Part shown: positions 8,833-17,533 of the stretch, one piece after another | How the letters are laid out: each line of letters begins with the position of its first letter | Numbering within the stretch: the stretch's first letter is position 1 | From: Prauserella halophila | GTDB taxonomy: Bacteria; Actinomycetota; Actinomycetes; Mycobacteriales; Pseudonocardiaceae | Length of the DNA: 64,000 bases | NCBI RefSeq assembly: GCF_024171895.1 | Contig: NZ_JAMTCQ010000008.1 | Location: 248,001-312,000 of the forward strand | Reading direction: 5' to 3' | The notes under the pieces: generated by a model | Database searches by the model: none | Told to the model about the DNA's origin: nothing | Seen by the model: only the letters and a program-made list of their open reading frames with translations | Made by a program: the position numbers and the translations under genes

Positions 8833-9842
8833 TGCCCTCTTCGCCCACCCCGCGCGTCCTCGTCACCGCGGCGTTCGACCAGCGCGTCGCCGACGAACTG
8901 GCGGCCGATTTCGACCTCACCGTGGTCCCGCCGTCCGGCACGGGACGTTCGCTGGCCGACGCCGGGCTCGACGACGAGCTCGCCGCGGCCGACGCGGTCG
9001 TGTGCGAACTCGACGTGCTCGACGGGCCGTCGCTGGCGCTCGCCGGGAAGCTCGGCCTCGCCGTGTCGTGCCGGGCGGCGCCGGTCAACGTCGACCTCGA
9101 GGCGTGCAGCAGACGGGGCATCCCGGTGGCCACCACGCCCGGCCGCAACGCCGACGTCACCGCGGATCTCACGTTCTCGCTCCTGCTGTCGGCACTGCGC
9201 AACACCGCCCGCGCGGAGGCGTGGCTGCGCACCGGGGCGTGGACGAGCGACGACGTGTTCGAGCCCTACCGCGCCTTCCGCGGCCTGAGTCTCCGCGGGC
9301 GCACCCTCGGCATCCTCGGCGGCGGCGCCGTGGGACGCCGGGTCCTGGCCAGGGCACGGGCGTTCGGCATGCGTGTGCTCGTCTACGACCCCCATCTCCC
9401 TGCCGACACGTTCGGCGACGACGCCGCGATCGTGCCGCTCGACGAGCTACTCGCCGGTTCCGACGTCGTCACGGTGCACGTCCCGCTGACGGAGTCGACG
9501 ATCGGCCTGCTCGGAACCGAGCAGCTCGCCACCATGCGCCGTGGCGCCTACCTCATCAATGCGGGCAGGGCCGCCATCGTGGAGGAACAGCCGCTGATCG
9601 ACGCGTTGCGCAGCGGGCACCTCGCCGGCGCGGGCCTCGACGTGTACTGGACCGAGCCGCTCCCGGCCGATCACCCGCTCCGGTCACTGCCGAACGTCAC
9701 CCTCACCCCGCACATCGGCGGTGCTTCCGACGACGTGATCGTCGAACACTCGCGGCTCGCGGCGGACGCACTGCGTGCCTGGCGGGACGGTGCTCCGATC
9801 CCGTCGGTCGCCAACGCGCGGTCCCTGCCTGCGCAGGGCTGA
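8832..9842 (+). CDS. D-2-hydroxyacid dehydrogenase family protein
   Basis: 336-aa NAD(P)-dependent oxidoreductase of the phosphoglycerate dehydrogenase/CtBP superfamily. The Rossmann motif is GILGGGAVGRRVLARARAFG, followed by VYDPHLP; INAGRAAIV carries the catalytic Arg, DVYWTEPLP the acidic partner and LTPHIGGAS the catalytic His. It starts inside the kinase stop codon (TGATG), hence one operon. Together with the aldolase and kinase it implies a pathway passing through a hydroxyacid or ketose intermediate; assignment as serine-pathway SerA is unlikely given the context and lack of an ACT domain. Confidence 0.88.
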   Translation: MPSSPTPRVLVTAAFDQRVADELAADFDLTVVPPSGTGRSLADAGLDDELAAADAVVCELDVLDGPSLALAGKLGLAVSCRAAPVNVDLEACSRRGIPVATTPGRNADVTADLTFSLLLSALRNTARAEAWLRTGAWTSDDVFEPYRAFRGLSLRGRTLGILGGGAVGRRVLARARAFGMRVLVYDPHLPADTFGDDAAIVPLDELLAGSDVVTVHVPLTESTIGLLGTEQLATMRRGAYLINAGRAAIVEEQPLIDALRSGHLAGAGLDVYWTEPLPADHPLRSLPNVTLTPHIGGASDDVIVEHSRLAADALRAWRDGAPIPSVANARSLPAQG

Positions 9843-9858
9843 CCGGCCCAGGCGGGAA

Positions 9859-9896
9859 CCGGCGCCCGCACGCACCCGGCTGCGTGCGGGCGCCGG
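9859..9896. terminator. Bidirectional terminator hairpin
   Basis: Perfect 16-bp stem (CCGGCGCCCGCACGCA against its complement) with a 6-nt loop CCCGGC between two convergent genes. No U-tract follows, typical for this GC content. Confidence 0.7.
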
Positions 9897-9943
9897 CCGG
9901 GGTCTCGTCCCCGCCCGGCGCCCGCACCTGCACCGCGTGGTGC

Positions 9944-11101
9944 TCAGGCGTTGTTCAGCAGGGCGCTGGGTACCCGCAGCGCCGATTCCGAGGCCACCGC
10001 CCTGCGCCGCGCGGCGGCGATGCCGCCGAAACTCTCGGTGATCGCGGTCAACCGCGCGGCGTGATGGGCGACCTCGGCCTCGTAGGTCATGCCGATGCCG
10101 CCGTGCAACTGGACGGCCTCCTCGGCGACCGCGGTCGCCGCATCGCCCACGAACACGAACGCGTCGTCGGCGATCGCGGCCAGGTCGACACCCGCACCAC
10201 CGTCGGCGGCCTCGACCGTCGCCGTCGCCCACAGCGCCATCGACCGTGCCAGCTCGACGCGGGCGTACAGATCGGACGCACGGTGGACGAGTGCCTGGAA
10301 CGTCGCCAGCGGAACGCCGAACTGCTTGCGGTTCTTGAGGTACTCGACGGTGTGGGCGAGTGCGGACTCCATCAGCCCGACGGTCTCGGCCAGCACCGCC
10401 ACCCGTGCCCGCGCGAACGCAGTGTGCAGGACGGTCGTCGCGTCGACACCGGCTGCAGCGAGCGGGGTCGCGGGCGTGCCGGCGAATTCGACCTGCGAGG
10501 CGTGACTCCAGTCGGCACTGCGCCCGTCGGTACGCGCGATGCCGGCGGCACCCGCGTCCACGACGTACACGCCGGTCGTGCCACCCTCGACGGCCGTCAC
10601 CAGCAGCGTCGAGGCCTGATCGGCATGCCGCACCGGCGACTTCACGCCGGTGAGCACCACCGAACCGTCGCCGGACCGGGACGCCGTGACCGACGGCGCG
10701 CTCCCCCACGGCCTGCCCGGTTCGGCATGGGCGACGGCGATCGTCGTGGCACCCTCGGCCAGGGCGGGCAGGAACTGCTCGGCCTGCTCCTCGGTACCCA
10801 GTCCCGCGATCAGCCACGACGGCAGGAACACGCCGTCCAGCAGCGGTTCGGCGGCCGCATGTTTGCCGAGCGCTTCCAGCGTCGCGTACACCTCGACCGG
10901 CCCGGCATCGGCGCCACCGTGCTCACCGGAGATGGTCAGCCCGGCCAGCCCCAGCTCGGCGAGGGTCTTCCACACACCCTCGTCCCAGCCGAGCTCCGAG
11001 CTCGTCGCCTCGGCGCGGCCACCGGCCGGGTAGCCACGGCCCACCGCCGAGTCGACGGTGTCGAACAGCAGCTTCTGGTCTTCGTTGAAATCCAGGTTCA
11101 T
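9944..11101 (-). CDS. Acyl-CoA dehydrogenase family protein (subunit of a pair)
   Basis: 385-aa flavoprotein of the acyl-CoA dehydrogenase family. MNLDFNEDQKLLFDTVD begins the all-alpha N domain, NRKQFGVPLATFQALVHRASDLYA and AVQLHGGIGMTYE are the C-domain flavin-contact motifs. The central domain lacks the usual well-conserved TEP.AGSD signature (reads AHAEPGRPWGS). Found 14 bp downstream of a second, more canonical member: the arrangement resembles actinobacterial heteromeric alpha2beta2 dehydrogenases used for steroid or branched side chains (established for several mycobacterial FadE pairs). Substrate unknown. Confidence 0.88.
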   Translation of the reverse strand: MNLDFNEDQKLLFDTVDSAVGRGYPAGGRAEATSSELGWDEGVWKTLAELGLAGLTISGEHGGADAGPVEVYATLEALGKHAAAEPLLDGVFLPSWLIAGLGTEEQAEQFLPALAEGATTIAVAHAEPGRPWGSAPSVTASRSGDGSVVLTGVKSPVRHADQASTLLVTAVEGGTTGVYVVDAGAAGIARTDGRSADWSHASQVEFAGTPATPLAAAGVDATTVLHTAFARARVAVLAETVGLMESALAHTVEYLKNRKQFGVPLATFQALVHRASDLYARVELARSMALWATATVEAADGGAGVDLAAIADDAFVFVGDAATAVAEEAVQLHGGIGMTYEAEVAHHAARLTAITESFGGIAAARRRAVASESALRVPSALLNNA

Positions 11102-11115
11102 CGCCTACGCCTCTC

Positions 11116-12300
11116 TCACAGTCCCAGGATGGTCTTGGCGATCACGCCGCGCTGGATCTCGTTGGAGCCACCGAAGATCGACAGTTTGCGCTGGTTCAGA
11201 TACTGCGCCGCGGCGACCACCGCGGCGTCGTCGGCGCGCAGCGGGTCCTCGCCCGGCCCACCGGCGTCGAGCAGCATGCCGTCCTCGGCCGAAGCGTGCA
11301 TGCGGAGTTTGCTCAGTTCCTGCAACGCCTTCGTGCCCTCCATCTTGAGCAGCGACGACACGGGGCTGGCCTGGCCGTTCTCCGAGGCGCCCGTCACGCG
11401 CAGCTGCGTGGCCTCGAGCGCCAGCAGCGTCGTCCGCGCGCTGTGCATGGACGTGCGGAACTGCGGATCGTCGGCGAGTGCGCCGGTCTCGGTCGGTATG
11501 TCCGCCGCCGTCTCGGCGAGGTCGGCGAAGACCCGCTGGCTCGTCCCGATCTGCGCGATGCCGTTGCGCTCGTTGCCGAGCAGGAACTTGGCGTAACTCC
11601 AGCCCTGGTTCTCCTCGCCGACCAGATTCTCGGCCGGGACCCGCACGTTGTCGAAGAAGAACTCGTTGACCTCGTCGCTGCCGTCGACGAGATCGATCGG
11701 GCGGCGCTCGATGCCCGGCGTGGTCATGTCGAGCAGCAGGAACGACAGGCCCTGCTGCTTGCGCGGCGCGTCGGGGTCGGTGCGGGCGAGCACGAACATC
11801 CAGTCGCCGTACTGGCCCAGCGTGGTCCACGTCTTCTGGCCGTTGAGGACGTAGCTGTCGCCGTCGCGGCGCGCCGTGGTGCGCAGCGAGGCGAGGTCGG
11901 AACCCGCCTCCGGTTCGGAGAATCCCTGCGACCACCAGATGTCCAGGTTCGCCGTCGCGGGCAGGAACTGGCGCTTCTGCTCCTCGCTGCCGAACTCGGC
12001 GATGATCGGGCCGATCATGCTCACGTTGAACGCCAGCGGCTGCGGCACGGAGTTGCGCTGCAACTCCGAGGCGTAGATGTGCGACTGCGTCGGCGTCCAC
12101 TCCTTGCCGCCCCACTCGACGGGCCAGTGCGGGACCGCCAGGCCGTGGGCGTTGAGGATGCGCTGACTGGCGACGATGTCGTCGCGAGTCGTGCGGCTCA
12201 GCGCGTTGCGTCTGCGGACCTCCTCGGGGACTTCACGCGTGAACACCTCCCGCAGGCCGTCCCGGAATTCGATGTCCTCGCGGGACAACTCCAGATCCAT
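11116..12300 (-). CDS. Acyl-CoA dehydrogenase
   Basis: 394-aa acyl-CoA dehydrogenase. WWSQGFSEPEAGSDLASLRTTA is the FAD/substrate signature, GQKTWTTLGQYGDWMFVLART the middle beta-domain, and SIFGGSNEIQRGVIAKTILGL the C-terminal signature. ATG 12300 is preceded by GGAG at 5-nt spacing, which removes about 43 unconserved residues of the longer in-frame reading. It is first in a two-gene operon with the downstream partner dehydrogenase; probably the two form one enzyme acting on a CoA thioester of a bulky acid. Confidence 0.92.
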   Translation of the reverse strand: MDLELSREDIEFRDGLREVFTREVPEEVRRRNALSRTTRDDIVASQRILNAHGLAVPHWPVEWGGKEWTPTQSHIYASELQRNSVPQPLAFNVSMIGPIIAEFGSEEQKRQFLPATANLDIWWSQGFSEPEAGSDLASLRTTARRDGDSYVLNGQKTWTTLGQYGDWMFVLARTDPDAPRKQQGLSFLLLDMTTPGIERRPIDLVDGSDEVNEFFFDNVRVPAENLVGEENQGWSYAKFLLGNERNGIAQIGTSQRVFADLAETAADIPTETGALADDPQFRTSMHSARTTLLALEATQLRVTGASENGQASPVSSLLKMEGTKALQELSKLRMHASAEDGMLLDAGGPGEDPLRADDAAVVAAAQYLNQRKLSIFGGSNEIQRGVIAKTILGL

Positions 12301-12507
12301 GCAGTCTCCGTTCCTTCGTCGGCAGCTCGCTCCGTCGTTGGTGCTGCCCGGCCGGTCGGCCGACCCGCACCAACGTGCTCGGACGACACCGCCGTGACCG
12401 TCCCGGTTGCGGGCCGACGTCGCCACCACACGCTCCGCGCACTCTACGATCGATCATGCGTCCCACGCACGGGACACGGGACGAACGCCACGGCATCCGG
12501 TCGCGGC

Positions 12508-12549
12508 GCCCGCGCCGGGGTGCCCGCGCCGGGCTGCCCGCGCCGGGGT
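12508..12549 (+). repeat. Three tandem 14-bp GC-rich repeats
   Basis: GCCCGCGCCGGGGT, GCCCGCGCCGGGCT and GCCCGCGCCGGGGT follow one another in the 257-bp gap between the MFS stop and the acyl-CoA dehydrogenase start. Each unit can fold on itself, so the block may act as a terminator for the MFS gene. The rest of the gap shows nothing recognisable. Confidence 0.7.
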
Positions 12550-12557
12550 GCCCGGCC

Positions 12558-13970
12558 TCAGGCTGCGGACGAGACGGCCGCGGGCTCCGTCCGCGGTGCG
12601 GGCGTCAGCAACGCGATCGCGCCCGCGAGCACGGCGGCGCCGCCGGCGATCACGAAGATCACGGTGTAGGCCGTCAGGCCGGGGTACGTCGCGTCGCCGA
12701 CCCGGACGAGGATGCCCGCCGTCACGGTGGCGACGATGGCGCTGCAGCTCGACGTGCCGATCGACCGGCACAGCGCGTTGAGGCTGTTGGCAGCCGCCGT
12801 CTCCGACTGCGGCACGGCACGCATGATCAGCGCGGGCACGGCGCCGTAGGCGAGGGCCGCACCGATCGCCGGGACGGTGACCACCACGATCACCGCCGCG
12901 AGCGAGTCGTGGACCGCGACCCGCGCCAGATTGCCCACGGCCAGCAGCGACGTGCCTGCCGTGACCGTGACCTTGGGGCCCCAGCGGCGGGAGATGACCG
13001 CCGACAGCGGCGAGAACGCGACCATGGCACCGCCGACGGGCAGCAGCGCCAGCCCGCTGGCCACCAGCGACAGGTCGAAGCCGTAGCCGGTCGCGGCCGG
13101 TGCCTGCAGCATCTGCGCGCTGACCATGAACGAGGCGAACATCGCCACACCGATGAGTACGGACGCCATGTTCGTCAGCAGCACCGCCGGCCGGGCCGAC
13201 ACCCGCAGGTCGACGAGCGGACCGGTGGGCAGGCGCAGTTCGTACCAGCCCCAGCCCACGAAGATCACCGCGGCGGCCGACAGCAGGAGCAGCACCTCCG
13301 GACTGGCCCAGCCCCAGGTGCTGCCGCGGGAGACGGGTAACAGCAGGCACAGCAGCGCAGCCGACAGTCCCACCGCACCACCGAGGTCGAAACGCCCACC
13401 GCTGCGCACCGGCGATTCCGGCACGAGCAGCGTCACCAGCAGGAGTTGCAGCACGCCGAACACCGCCGCTCCGGCGAACAGCCAGTGCCAGTCGGCGTAC
13501 TCGGCGACGAACCCGGTCAGCGGCAGGCCGATCGCACCGCCCGCGCCCAGCGTCGAGCTCATGACGGCGATACCCGTGCCGACCCGTTCGGGCGGCAGCT
13601 CGTCCCGCATGATGCTGATGCCGAGCGGGATCACGCCGATGGCCACCCCCTGCAGTCCGCGCGCCGCGAGCACGACGAGGAATTCGCTGCTCACGGCACC
13701 GATCGCGCTGCCGGCGGTCATCGACGCCAGCGCCGCGAGCAGCATGCGCCGCTTGCCGTACATGTCGCCGAGCCTGCCGAGCACGGGCGCGCAGACGGCG
13801 CCGGTCAGCAGGGTGATCGTGATCAGCCACGCGGCGTTGGACGGGGTCGTGTCCAGCAGGCGCGGGAACGCGGGCAGCAGCGGCACGGCCAGTGTCTGCA
13901 TCAGGGACACGGAGATCCCCGACGCGGCGAGCACGGCGACCACGGACCACGGCGCGGACGTTCGGGCCAC
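12558..13970 (-). CDS. MFS transporter, DHA2 (14-TM) drug-efflux type
   Basis: 470-aa efflux permease with about 14 hydrophobic segments. PVLGRLGDMYGKRRMLL is the MFS motif A between TM2 and TM3, and LAARGLQGVAIGVIPLGISIMRDELP is the TM4/TM5 region of drug:H+ antiporters. The start is placed at GTG 13970, 9 nt after CGGAGG; a GTG at 13991 would put that Shine-Dalgarno inside the coding region. Same strand as the MmyB-like regulator 163 bp upstream. Substrate not predictable. Confidence 0.88.
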   Translation of the reverse strand: MARTSAPWSVVAVLAASGISVSLMQTLAVPLLPAFPRLLDTTPSNAAWLITITLLTGAVCAPVLGRLGDMYGKRRMLLAALASMTAGSAIGAVSSEFLVVLAARGLQGVAIGVIPLGISIMRDELPPERVGTGIAVMSSTLGAGGAIGLPLTGFVAEYADWHWLFAGAAVFGVLQLLLVTLLVPESPVRSGGRFDLGGAVGLSAALLCLLLPVSRGSTWGWASPEVLLLLSAAAVIFVGWGWYELRLPTGPLVDLRVSARPAVLLTNMASVLIGVAMFASFMVSAQMLQAPAATGYGFDLSLVASGLALLPVGGAMVAFSPLSAVISRRWGPKVTVTAGTSLLAVGNLARVAVHDSLAAVIVVVTVPAIGAALAYGAVPALIMRAVPQSETAAANSLNALCRSIGTSSCSAIVATVTAGILVRVGDATYPGLTAYTVIFVIAGGAAVLAGAIALLTPAPRTEPAAVSSAA

Positions 13971-14132
13971 GGCCGGTGTCCTCCGTTTCACTCGAAAACC
14001 GGCGCCACACCCGAGGTGAGTACGCCGACGATGTCAACCGACCGAGTAAACACGTTCCGCACGCGCGCCTGCAAGAAGAGTGTGGTTCCCCGCACTCGGC
14101 ACCGGCGAGTGCACGCCGGACGCCGGACGCCG

Positions 14133-14996
14133 TCAGGCCAATCGATGCAGAGCGTCCGCGGTCGGGCTTCCGGGTGGGGCGGTGTGGAGGAGGAGGCGCC
14201 GGCCGTCGCCGTCGGGAGCGTGGAGTATCTGGTACTCCACGTGCAGGTCGCCGAGGTCGGGGTGGAGGAGGTGTTTGGAGCCTCGGGTGCAGCGGCGTAC
14301 GGGGTGTTCGGCCCAGAGCCGGGCGAACTCGCTGCTGGTCACGCACAGCTCCCCGACCAGTGCCCTGACTGCTGCGTCGTCGGGTGCGGACGCGGCGTGG
14401 AACCGCAGTGAGGCGACGGCGAGGGAGGCTTCCTCCTGCCAGTGCCGGTAGAGATTCCGGGTGTACGGGTCGGTGAACAGCAGCCGGTGAGTGTTCCACG
14501 GTCCGGCATCGGTCAGGTGCGCGAAGAACAGCGCGCGGGCCACCCCGTTGCAGGAGAGGACGTCGTTGGTCGCCGAGAGCGTCATCGCGGCGGTGCCGGG
14601 CAGGTGTTCGACGATCCGGTCGAACGTGAACGTCATCCCCGCTTCGGACTCGGCGGCAGCGGTGGGGTCCTGGGTGGGCTGAGCGGTTCCGGCAACGTGG
14701 TGCAGGTACCCGGTGGCATCGTCGTCGAGGTTAAGGGCACGTGCCAGCGCGGTGATGATCCCGGCAGAGGGGTTCATGGCCTCGCCCTGTTCCAGCCGGA
14801 CGTAGTAGTTCACCGAGACCCCGGCGAGTTGCGCGAGTTCTTCCCTGCGCAGCCCGGGCACGCGGCGAACGGTGCCGTACGACGGGATGCCTGCCTGGTC
14901 CGGGGTGATCCGCGCCCGGTGGGCGCGCAGGAAGTCCCCGATCGGATTGGGTCTGCCGTGCTCTCCGGCCTGCTGGCGAGCGCGCTGGACCGTCAT
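14133..14996 (-). CDS. XRE-family regulator with MmyB-like ligand-binding domain
   Basis: 287-aa transcription factor. The N-terminal XRE helix-turn-helix reads LRREELAQLAGVSVNYYVRLEQGEAMNPSAG; the C-terminal two-thirds matches the MmyB-like PAS domain (LSCNGVARALFF, RNLYRHWQEEA, SEFARLWAEHPVR, GDLHVEYQIL), thought to bind fatty-acid-type ligands. Start ATG 14996 is preferred to ATG 15032 because the latter abuts the 33-bp inverted repeat that probably contains the promoter/operator. Divergent from an MFS exporter, the usual arrangement for local repressors of efflux genes. Confidence 0.88.
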   Translation of the reverse strand: MTVQRARQQAGEHGRPNPIGDFLRAHRARITPDQAGIPSYGTVRRVPGLRREELAQLAGVSVNYYVRLEQGEAMNPSAGIITALARALNLDDDATGYLHHVAGTAQPTQDPTAAAESEAGMTFTFDRIVEHLPGTAAMTLSATNDVLSCNGVARALFFAHLTDAGPWNTHRLLFTDPYTRNLYRHWQEEASLAVASLRFHAASAPDDAAVRALVGELCVTSSEFARLWAEHPVRRCTRGSKHLLHPDLGDLHVEYQILHAPDGDGRRLLLHTAPPGSPTADALHRLA

Positions 14997-15033
14997 GACC
15001 CCATCGTCCCAGGAAGTTCGGGCCGCAGTCATG

Positions 15034-15066
15034 GTCGTGGCTACCCCTCTCAGGGGTAGCCACGAC
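15034..15066. promoter_or_regulatory. 33-bp perfect inverted repeat, putative operator
   Basis: Two 15-bp arms (GTCGTGGCTACCCCT and its complement) with a 3-bp centre CTC lie between the divergent regulator and MFS genes. The dyad is too symmetric to be chance and is positioned to repress both promoters. The MFS start is 35 bp downstream. Confidence 0.75.
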
Positions 15067-15100
15067 AGAGGGAAGGCTGTGCCGCCGCGCTGCGGGGACC

Positions 15101-16351
15101 GTGGCGATCGTGACACAGCTGAACACCCCCACTTCCCCTGCGGCATCAGCGGCATCCGATCCCGGATCTGCTCCCACCACCGGAAAAGCGGCCGCGGCGC
15201 TGCTGGCACTGAGTATCGGCGGGTTCGGCATCGGGCTGACCGAATTCGTCATCGCCGGGTTGCTCACGGAGGTCGCCACCGACCTGGAGGTCACTGTCAG
15301 CCAAGCGGGCCGGCTGGTCGGTGGTTACGCGCTGGCTGTCGTACCCGGCGCGGTCGCGATCACCCCGCTCCTGATGCGCCGACCACCGAAGTACGCGCTG
15401 GCGCTGCTCCTGGCGTTCTTCGTCGTCGGCAACGCCCTCTCGGCATCGGCCCCGAACTACGAGGTGATGTTCGCGGGCCGGATCGTCGCCGCCCTGGCCC
15501 ACGGCGGCTACTTCGGCATCGGTGCGGTCCTGGCCGCCGCGCTGGTGCCGGCCCACCGGAAAGCTTCGGCCGTCGCCGCGCTCTTCGCCGGGTTGACCGT
15601 CGCCAACGTCCTCGGTGTCCCGGCCGGGGCGTTCGTCGGCCAGCAGTTCGGCTGGCGCTCGGTGTTCTGGATCATCGCCGGTGTCGGCATCCTCGCCCTG
15701 GCCGGGCTGATCGCTCTGGTGCCCAGGACCCGGCCCGAGCAGAACCAGCTCCCCCTCCGTCAGCAGTTCCGGGCCCTGGCCCGGCCTCAGGTGCTGACCT
15801 CGCTGGCGACCACCGCCCTGGTCTTCGGCGGCATGTTCGGAACGTTCACCTATGTCGAGCCGTTGCTGCGCGACGTCACCGGCTACTCCGCGCCGGCCGT
15901 CCCGTGGCTGTTGGTGCTGTTCGGCGTCGGACTCCTCGCCGGCAACCTCATCGGCGGCCGGGCCGCCGACAAACACCCCGACAACGCCGTGCTGGTGCTC
16001 TCGATCCTGCTGCCCGCCGTGATACTCGGCCTCGGCGCCGTCGCCACCATGCCCCTGCCCACGGCGGTCATGCTGACGCTGCTGGGAGCGATCGGGTTCG
16101 CCACCGTCCCGGGACTCCAAGCACGCGTGCTCCGCCATGCCACCGGCGCAGCCACCCTGGCCTCCGCGACCAACATCGCTGCGTTCAACCTGGGCAACAC
16201 CATCGGCGTCAGCCTCGCCGGCGCCGCTCTCGCCGCGGGTCACGGATTGCGCAGCCCGACCGTCACCGGAGCAGCCCTCACCCTCGTCGGACTGGCTCTG
16301 GTCGTCGCCGCGCGCCTCGCCACGCGCCGCCGGAACGCGCCGCCCCGGTAA
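15101..16351 (+). CDS. MFS transporter, DHA1 efflux type
   Basis: 416-aa, 12-TM exporter of the arabinose-efflux/chloramphenicol-resistance type. IGLTEFVIAGLLTEVATDLEVTVSQAGRLVGGYAL is the hallmark first two helices, AALAHGGYFGIGAVLAAALVP the TM4-TM5 segment, and NIAAFNLGNTIGVSLAGAAL the TM11 region. GTG 15101 follows GGGGACC; a second GTG at 15110 is possible. Controlled most likely by the divergent MmyB-like regulator through the 33-bp palindrome. Confidence 0.9.
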   Translation: MAIVTQLNTPTSPAASAASDPGSAPTTGKAAAALLALSIGGFGIGLTEFVIAGLLTEVATDLEVTVSQAGRLVGGYALAVVPGAVAITPLLMRRPPKYALALLLAFFVVGNALSASAPNYEVMFAGRIVAALAHGGYFGIGAVLAAALVPAHRKASAVAALFAGLTVANVLGVPAGAFVGQQFGWRSVFWIIAGVGILALAGLIALVPRTRPEQNQLPLRQQFRALARPQVLTSLATTALVFGGMFGTFTYVEPLLRDVTGYSAPAVPWLLVLFGVGLLAGNLIGGRAADKHPDNAVLVLSILLPAVILGLGAVATMPLPTAVMLTLLGAIGFATVPGLQARVLRHATGAATLASATNIAAFNLGNTIGVSLAGAALAAGHGLRSPTVTGAALTLVGLALVVAARLATRRRNAPPR

Positions 16352-16366
16352 CCGGACACGCTCCGC

Positions 16367-16675
16367 GTGACTGCCTACGGCCCGCCCGTCTCCCGCACTC
16401 CCGACACCGCCGCGATGACCCTCGCGCACCTGGCCGCGACCGCCTGCGTGTTCGCCGCCCTCACCGGTGCCGAACACACCCTGTTCACCCTGGTCCACGC
16501 GCTCGCCGCGCAGCTGCCGGCCGGACCGCCGCCGCTTGCCGTCGTCGGTCCGGTGTGGACACCGTGTCCGCCGCCACCGCAGCGGCGGCCCGTCCTGCAC
16601 GTGCTGTACCGGCGCATCCGGGGCCGCCGCGGCCCGCCCTCGTCGACGGTTCGACCTGTCGCCATCACCGTGTGA
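16367..16675 (+). CDS. Small hypothetical protein beside PepSY gene
   Basis: 102 aa from GTG 16367, 15 bp after the MFS stop. One weakly hydrophobic stretch (LAATACVFAALTGAEHTLFTLVHALAAQL) precedes a Pro/Arg-rich tail. Not recognised. Small proteins of this look sit next to PepSY-type membrane genes in actinomycetes, which is the only support for it being real. Confidence 0.4.
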   Translation: MTAYGPPVSRTPDTAAMTLAHLAATACVFAALTGAEHTLFTLVHALAAQLPAGPPPLAVVGPVWTPCPPPPQRRPVLHVLYRRIRGRRGPPSSTVRPVAITV

Positions 16676-16765
16676 CGCGCATCCGACCGGCCGCCTGCGA
16701 CCGCATGCCCCGGCGGGCGCCGCCGCGCGCCCACATCCGCATGCCCGTTCCAGGAGCGATCCGTC

Positions 16766-17533
16766 ATGTCCGGCACCACGCTGCGCCCACCGGAAGGCGC
16801 GGCCACCCCCGACCGGCCATCCGAACCGGCCCCGCGCGGCCGCAGCCGATGGCGCGGCGCGCTGTTGCGCCTGCACTTCTACGCGGGCGTGTTCGTCGGC
16901 CCGTTCATCCTCGTCGCCGCGCTCACCGGAGACCTGACGACCTACGGCACCAGCGGCGTACTGCCGCTGCGTATGACGCTCGACCAGCTTCACCGCAACC
17001 TGCTGCTCGGCGACGACGCCGCCGCGGTCGAGATCGCCGCGGCGGACCGGCCCGGCGATGCGTGGACGGTCAGGGAGATCGACCGGAGCTGGCCGACCCA
17101 GGTCGACACGGTCGCCGTCGACGCAGCCACCGGCGAGGTCACCGACCAGGTGCGGTTCGCCGAGTACCCGCTGGGCGCGAAGCTGGCCCGCTGGGGTATC
17201 GACCTGCACATGGGCACGCTGTTCGGCTGGCCGAACCGGGTGGTACTCGCCGCGGTCGGCGCCGGTCTGACGGCCGTGACCGTGCTCGGCTACCGCCTGT
17301 GGTGGCAGCGCAGGCCGGGACGCGCCGCGTTCGGCAGGCCGGTGCCCCGCGGGCGGTGGCGCGGCCTGCCCCGGTGGGGCCTGCTCGCCGCCGCGGCATC
17401 CGCGACCGCCGTCGGCCTGCTGGCACCGCCGTTCGGGCTCAGCCTGCTCGCCTTCCTGATCGTCGACGTCCTCATCGGACGGCTGGTGAGCCGTGGCCGT
17501 CAGTCCGGCGCGGAAGCCGACTCGACGGCGTGA
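16766..17533 (+). CDS. PepSY-associated membrane protein, internally shortened
   Basis: 255 aa. The start LRLHFYAGVFVGPFILVAALTG and the later DQLHRNLLLGD, AWTVREIDRSWPTQVDTVAVD and HMGTLFGWPNRV segments match PepSY-TM proteins (possible reductase or peptidase-regulatory membrane proteins). Family members are about 450-500 aa; here two stretches that normally carry PepSY repeats and further helices appear to be missing between ALTG and DLTTYG, and between LLLGD and DAAAVE, without loss of frame. It may be a decayed or minimal version. The 3' end overlaps the antiporter gene tail-to-tail by 34 bp. Confidence 0.7.
   Translation: MSGTTLRPPEGAATPDRPSEPAPRGRSRWRGALLRLHFYAGVFVGPFILVAALTGDLTTYGTSGVLPLRMTLDQLHRNLLLGDDAAAVEIAAADRPGDAWTVREIDRSWPTQVDTVAVDAATGEVTDQVRFAEYPLGAKLARWGIDLHMGTLFGWPNRVVLAAVGAGLTAVTVLGYRLWWQRRPGRAAFGRPVPRGRWRGLPRWGLLAAAASATAVGLLAPPFGLSLLAFLIVDVLIGRLVSRGRQSGAEADSTA

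Noticed and set aside
15034-15066. CsoR copper operator
   Set aside because: The core is similar to CsoR sites, but no copper gene is adjacent and the dyad extends far beyond the usual core.
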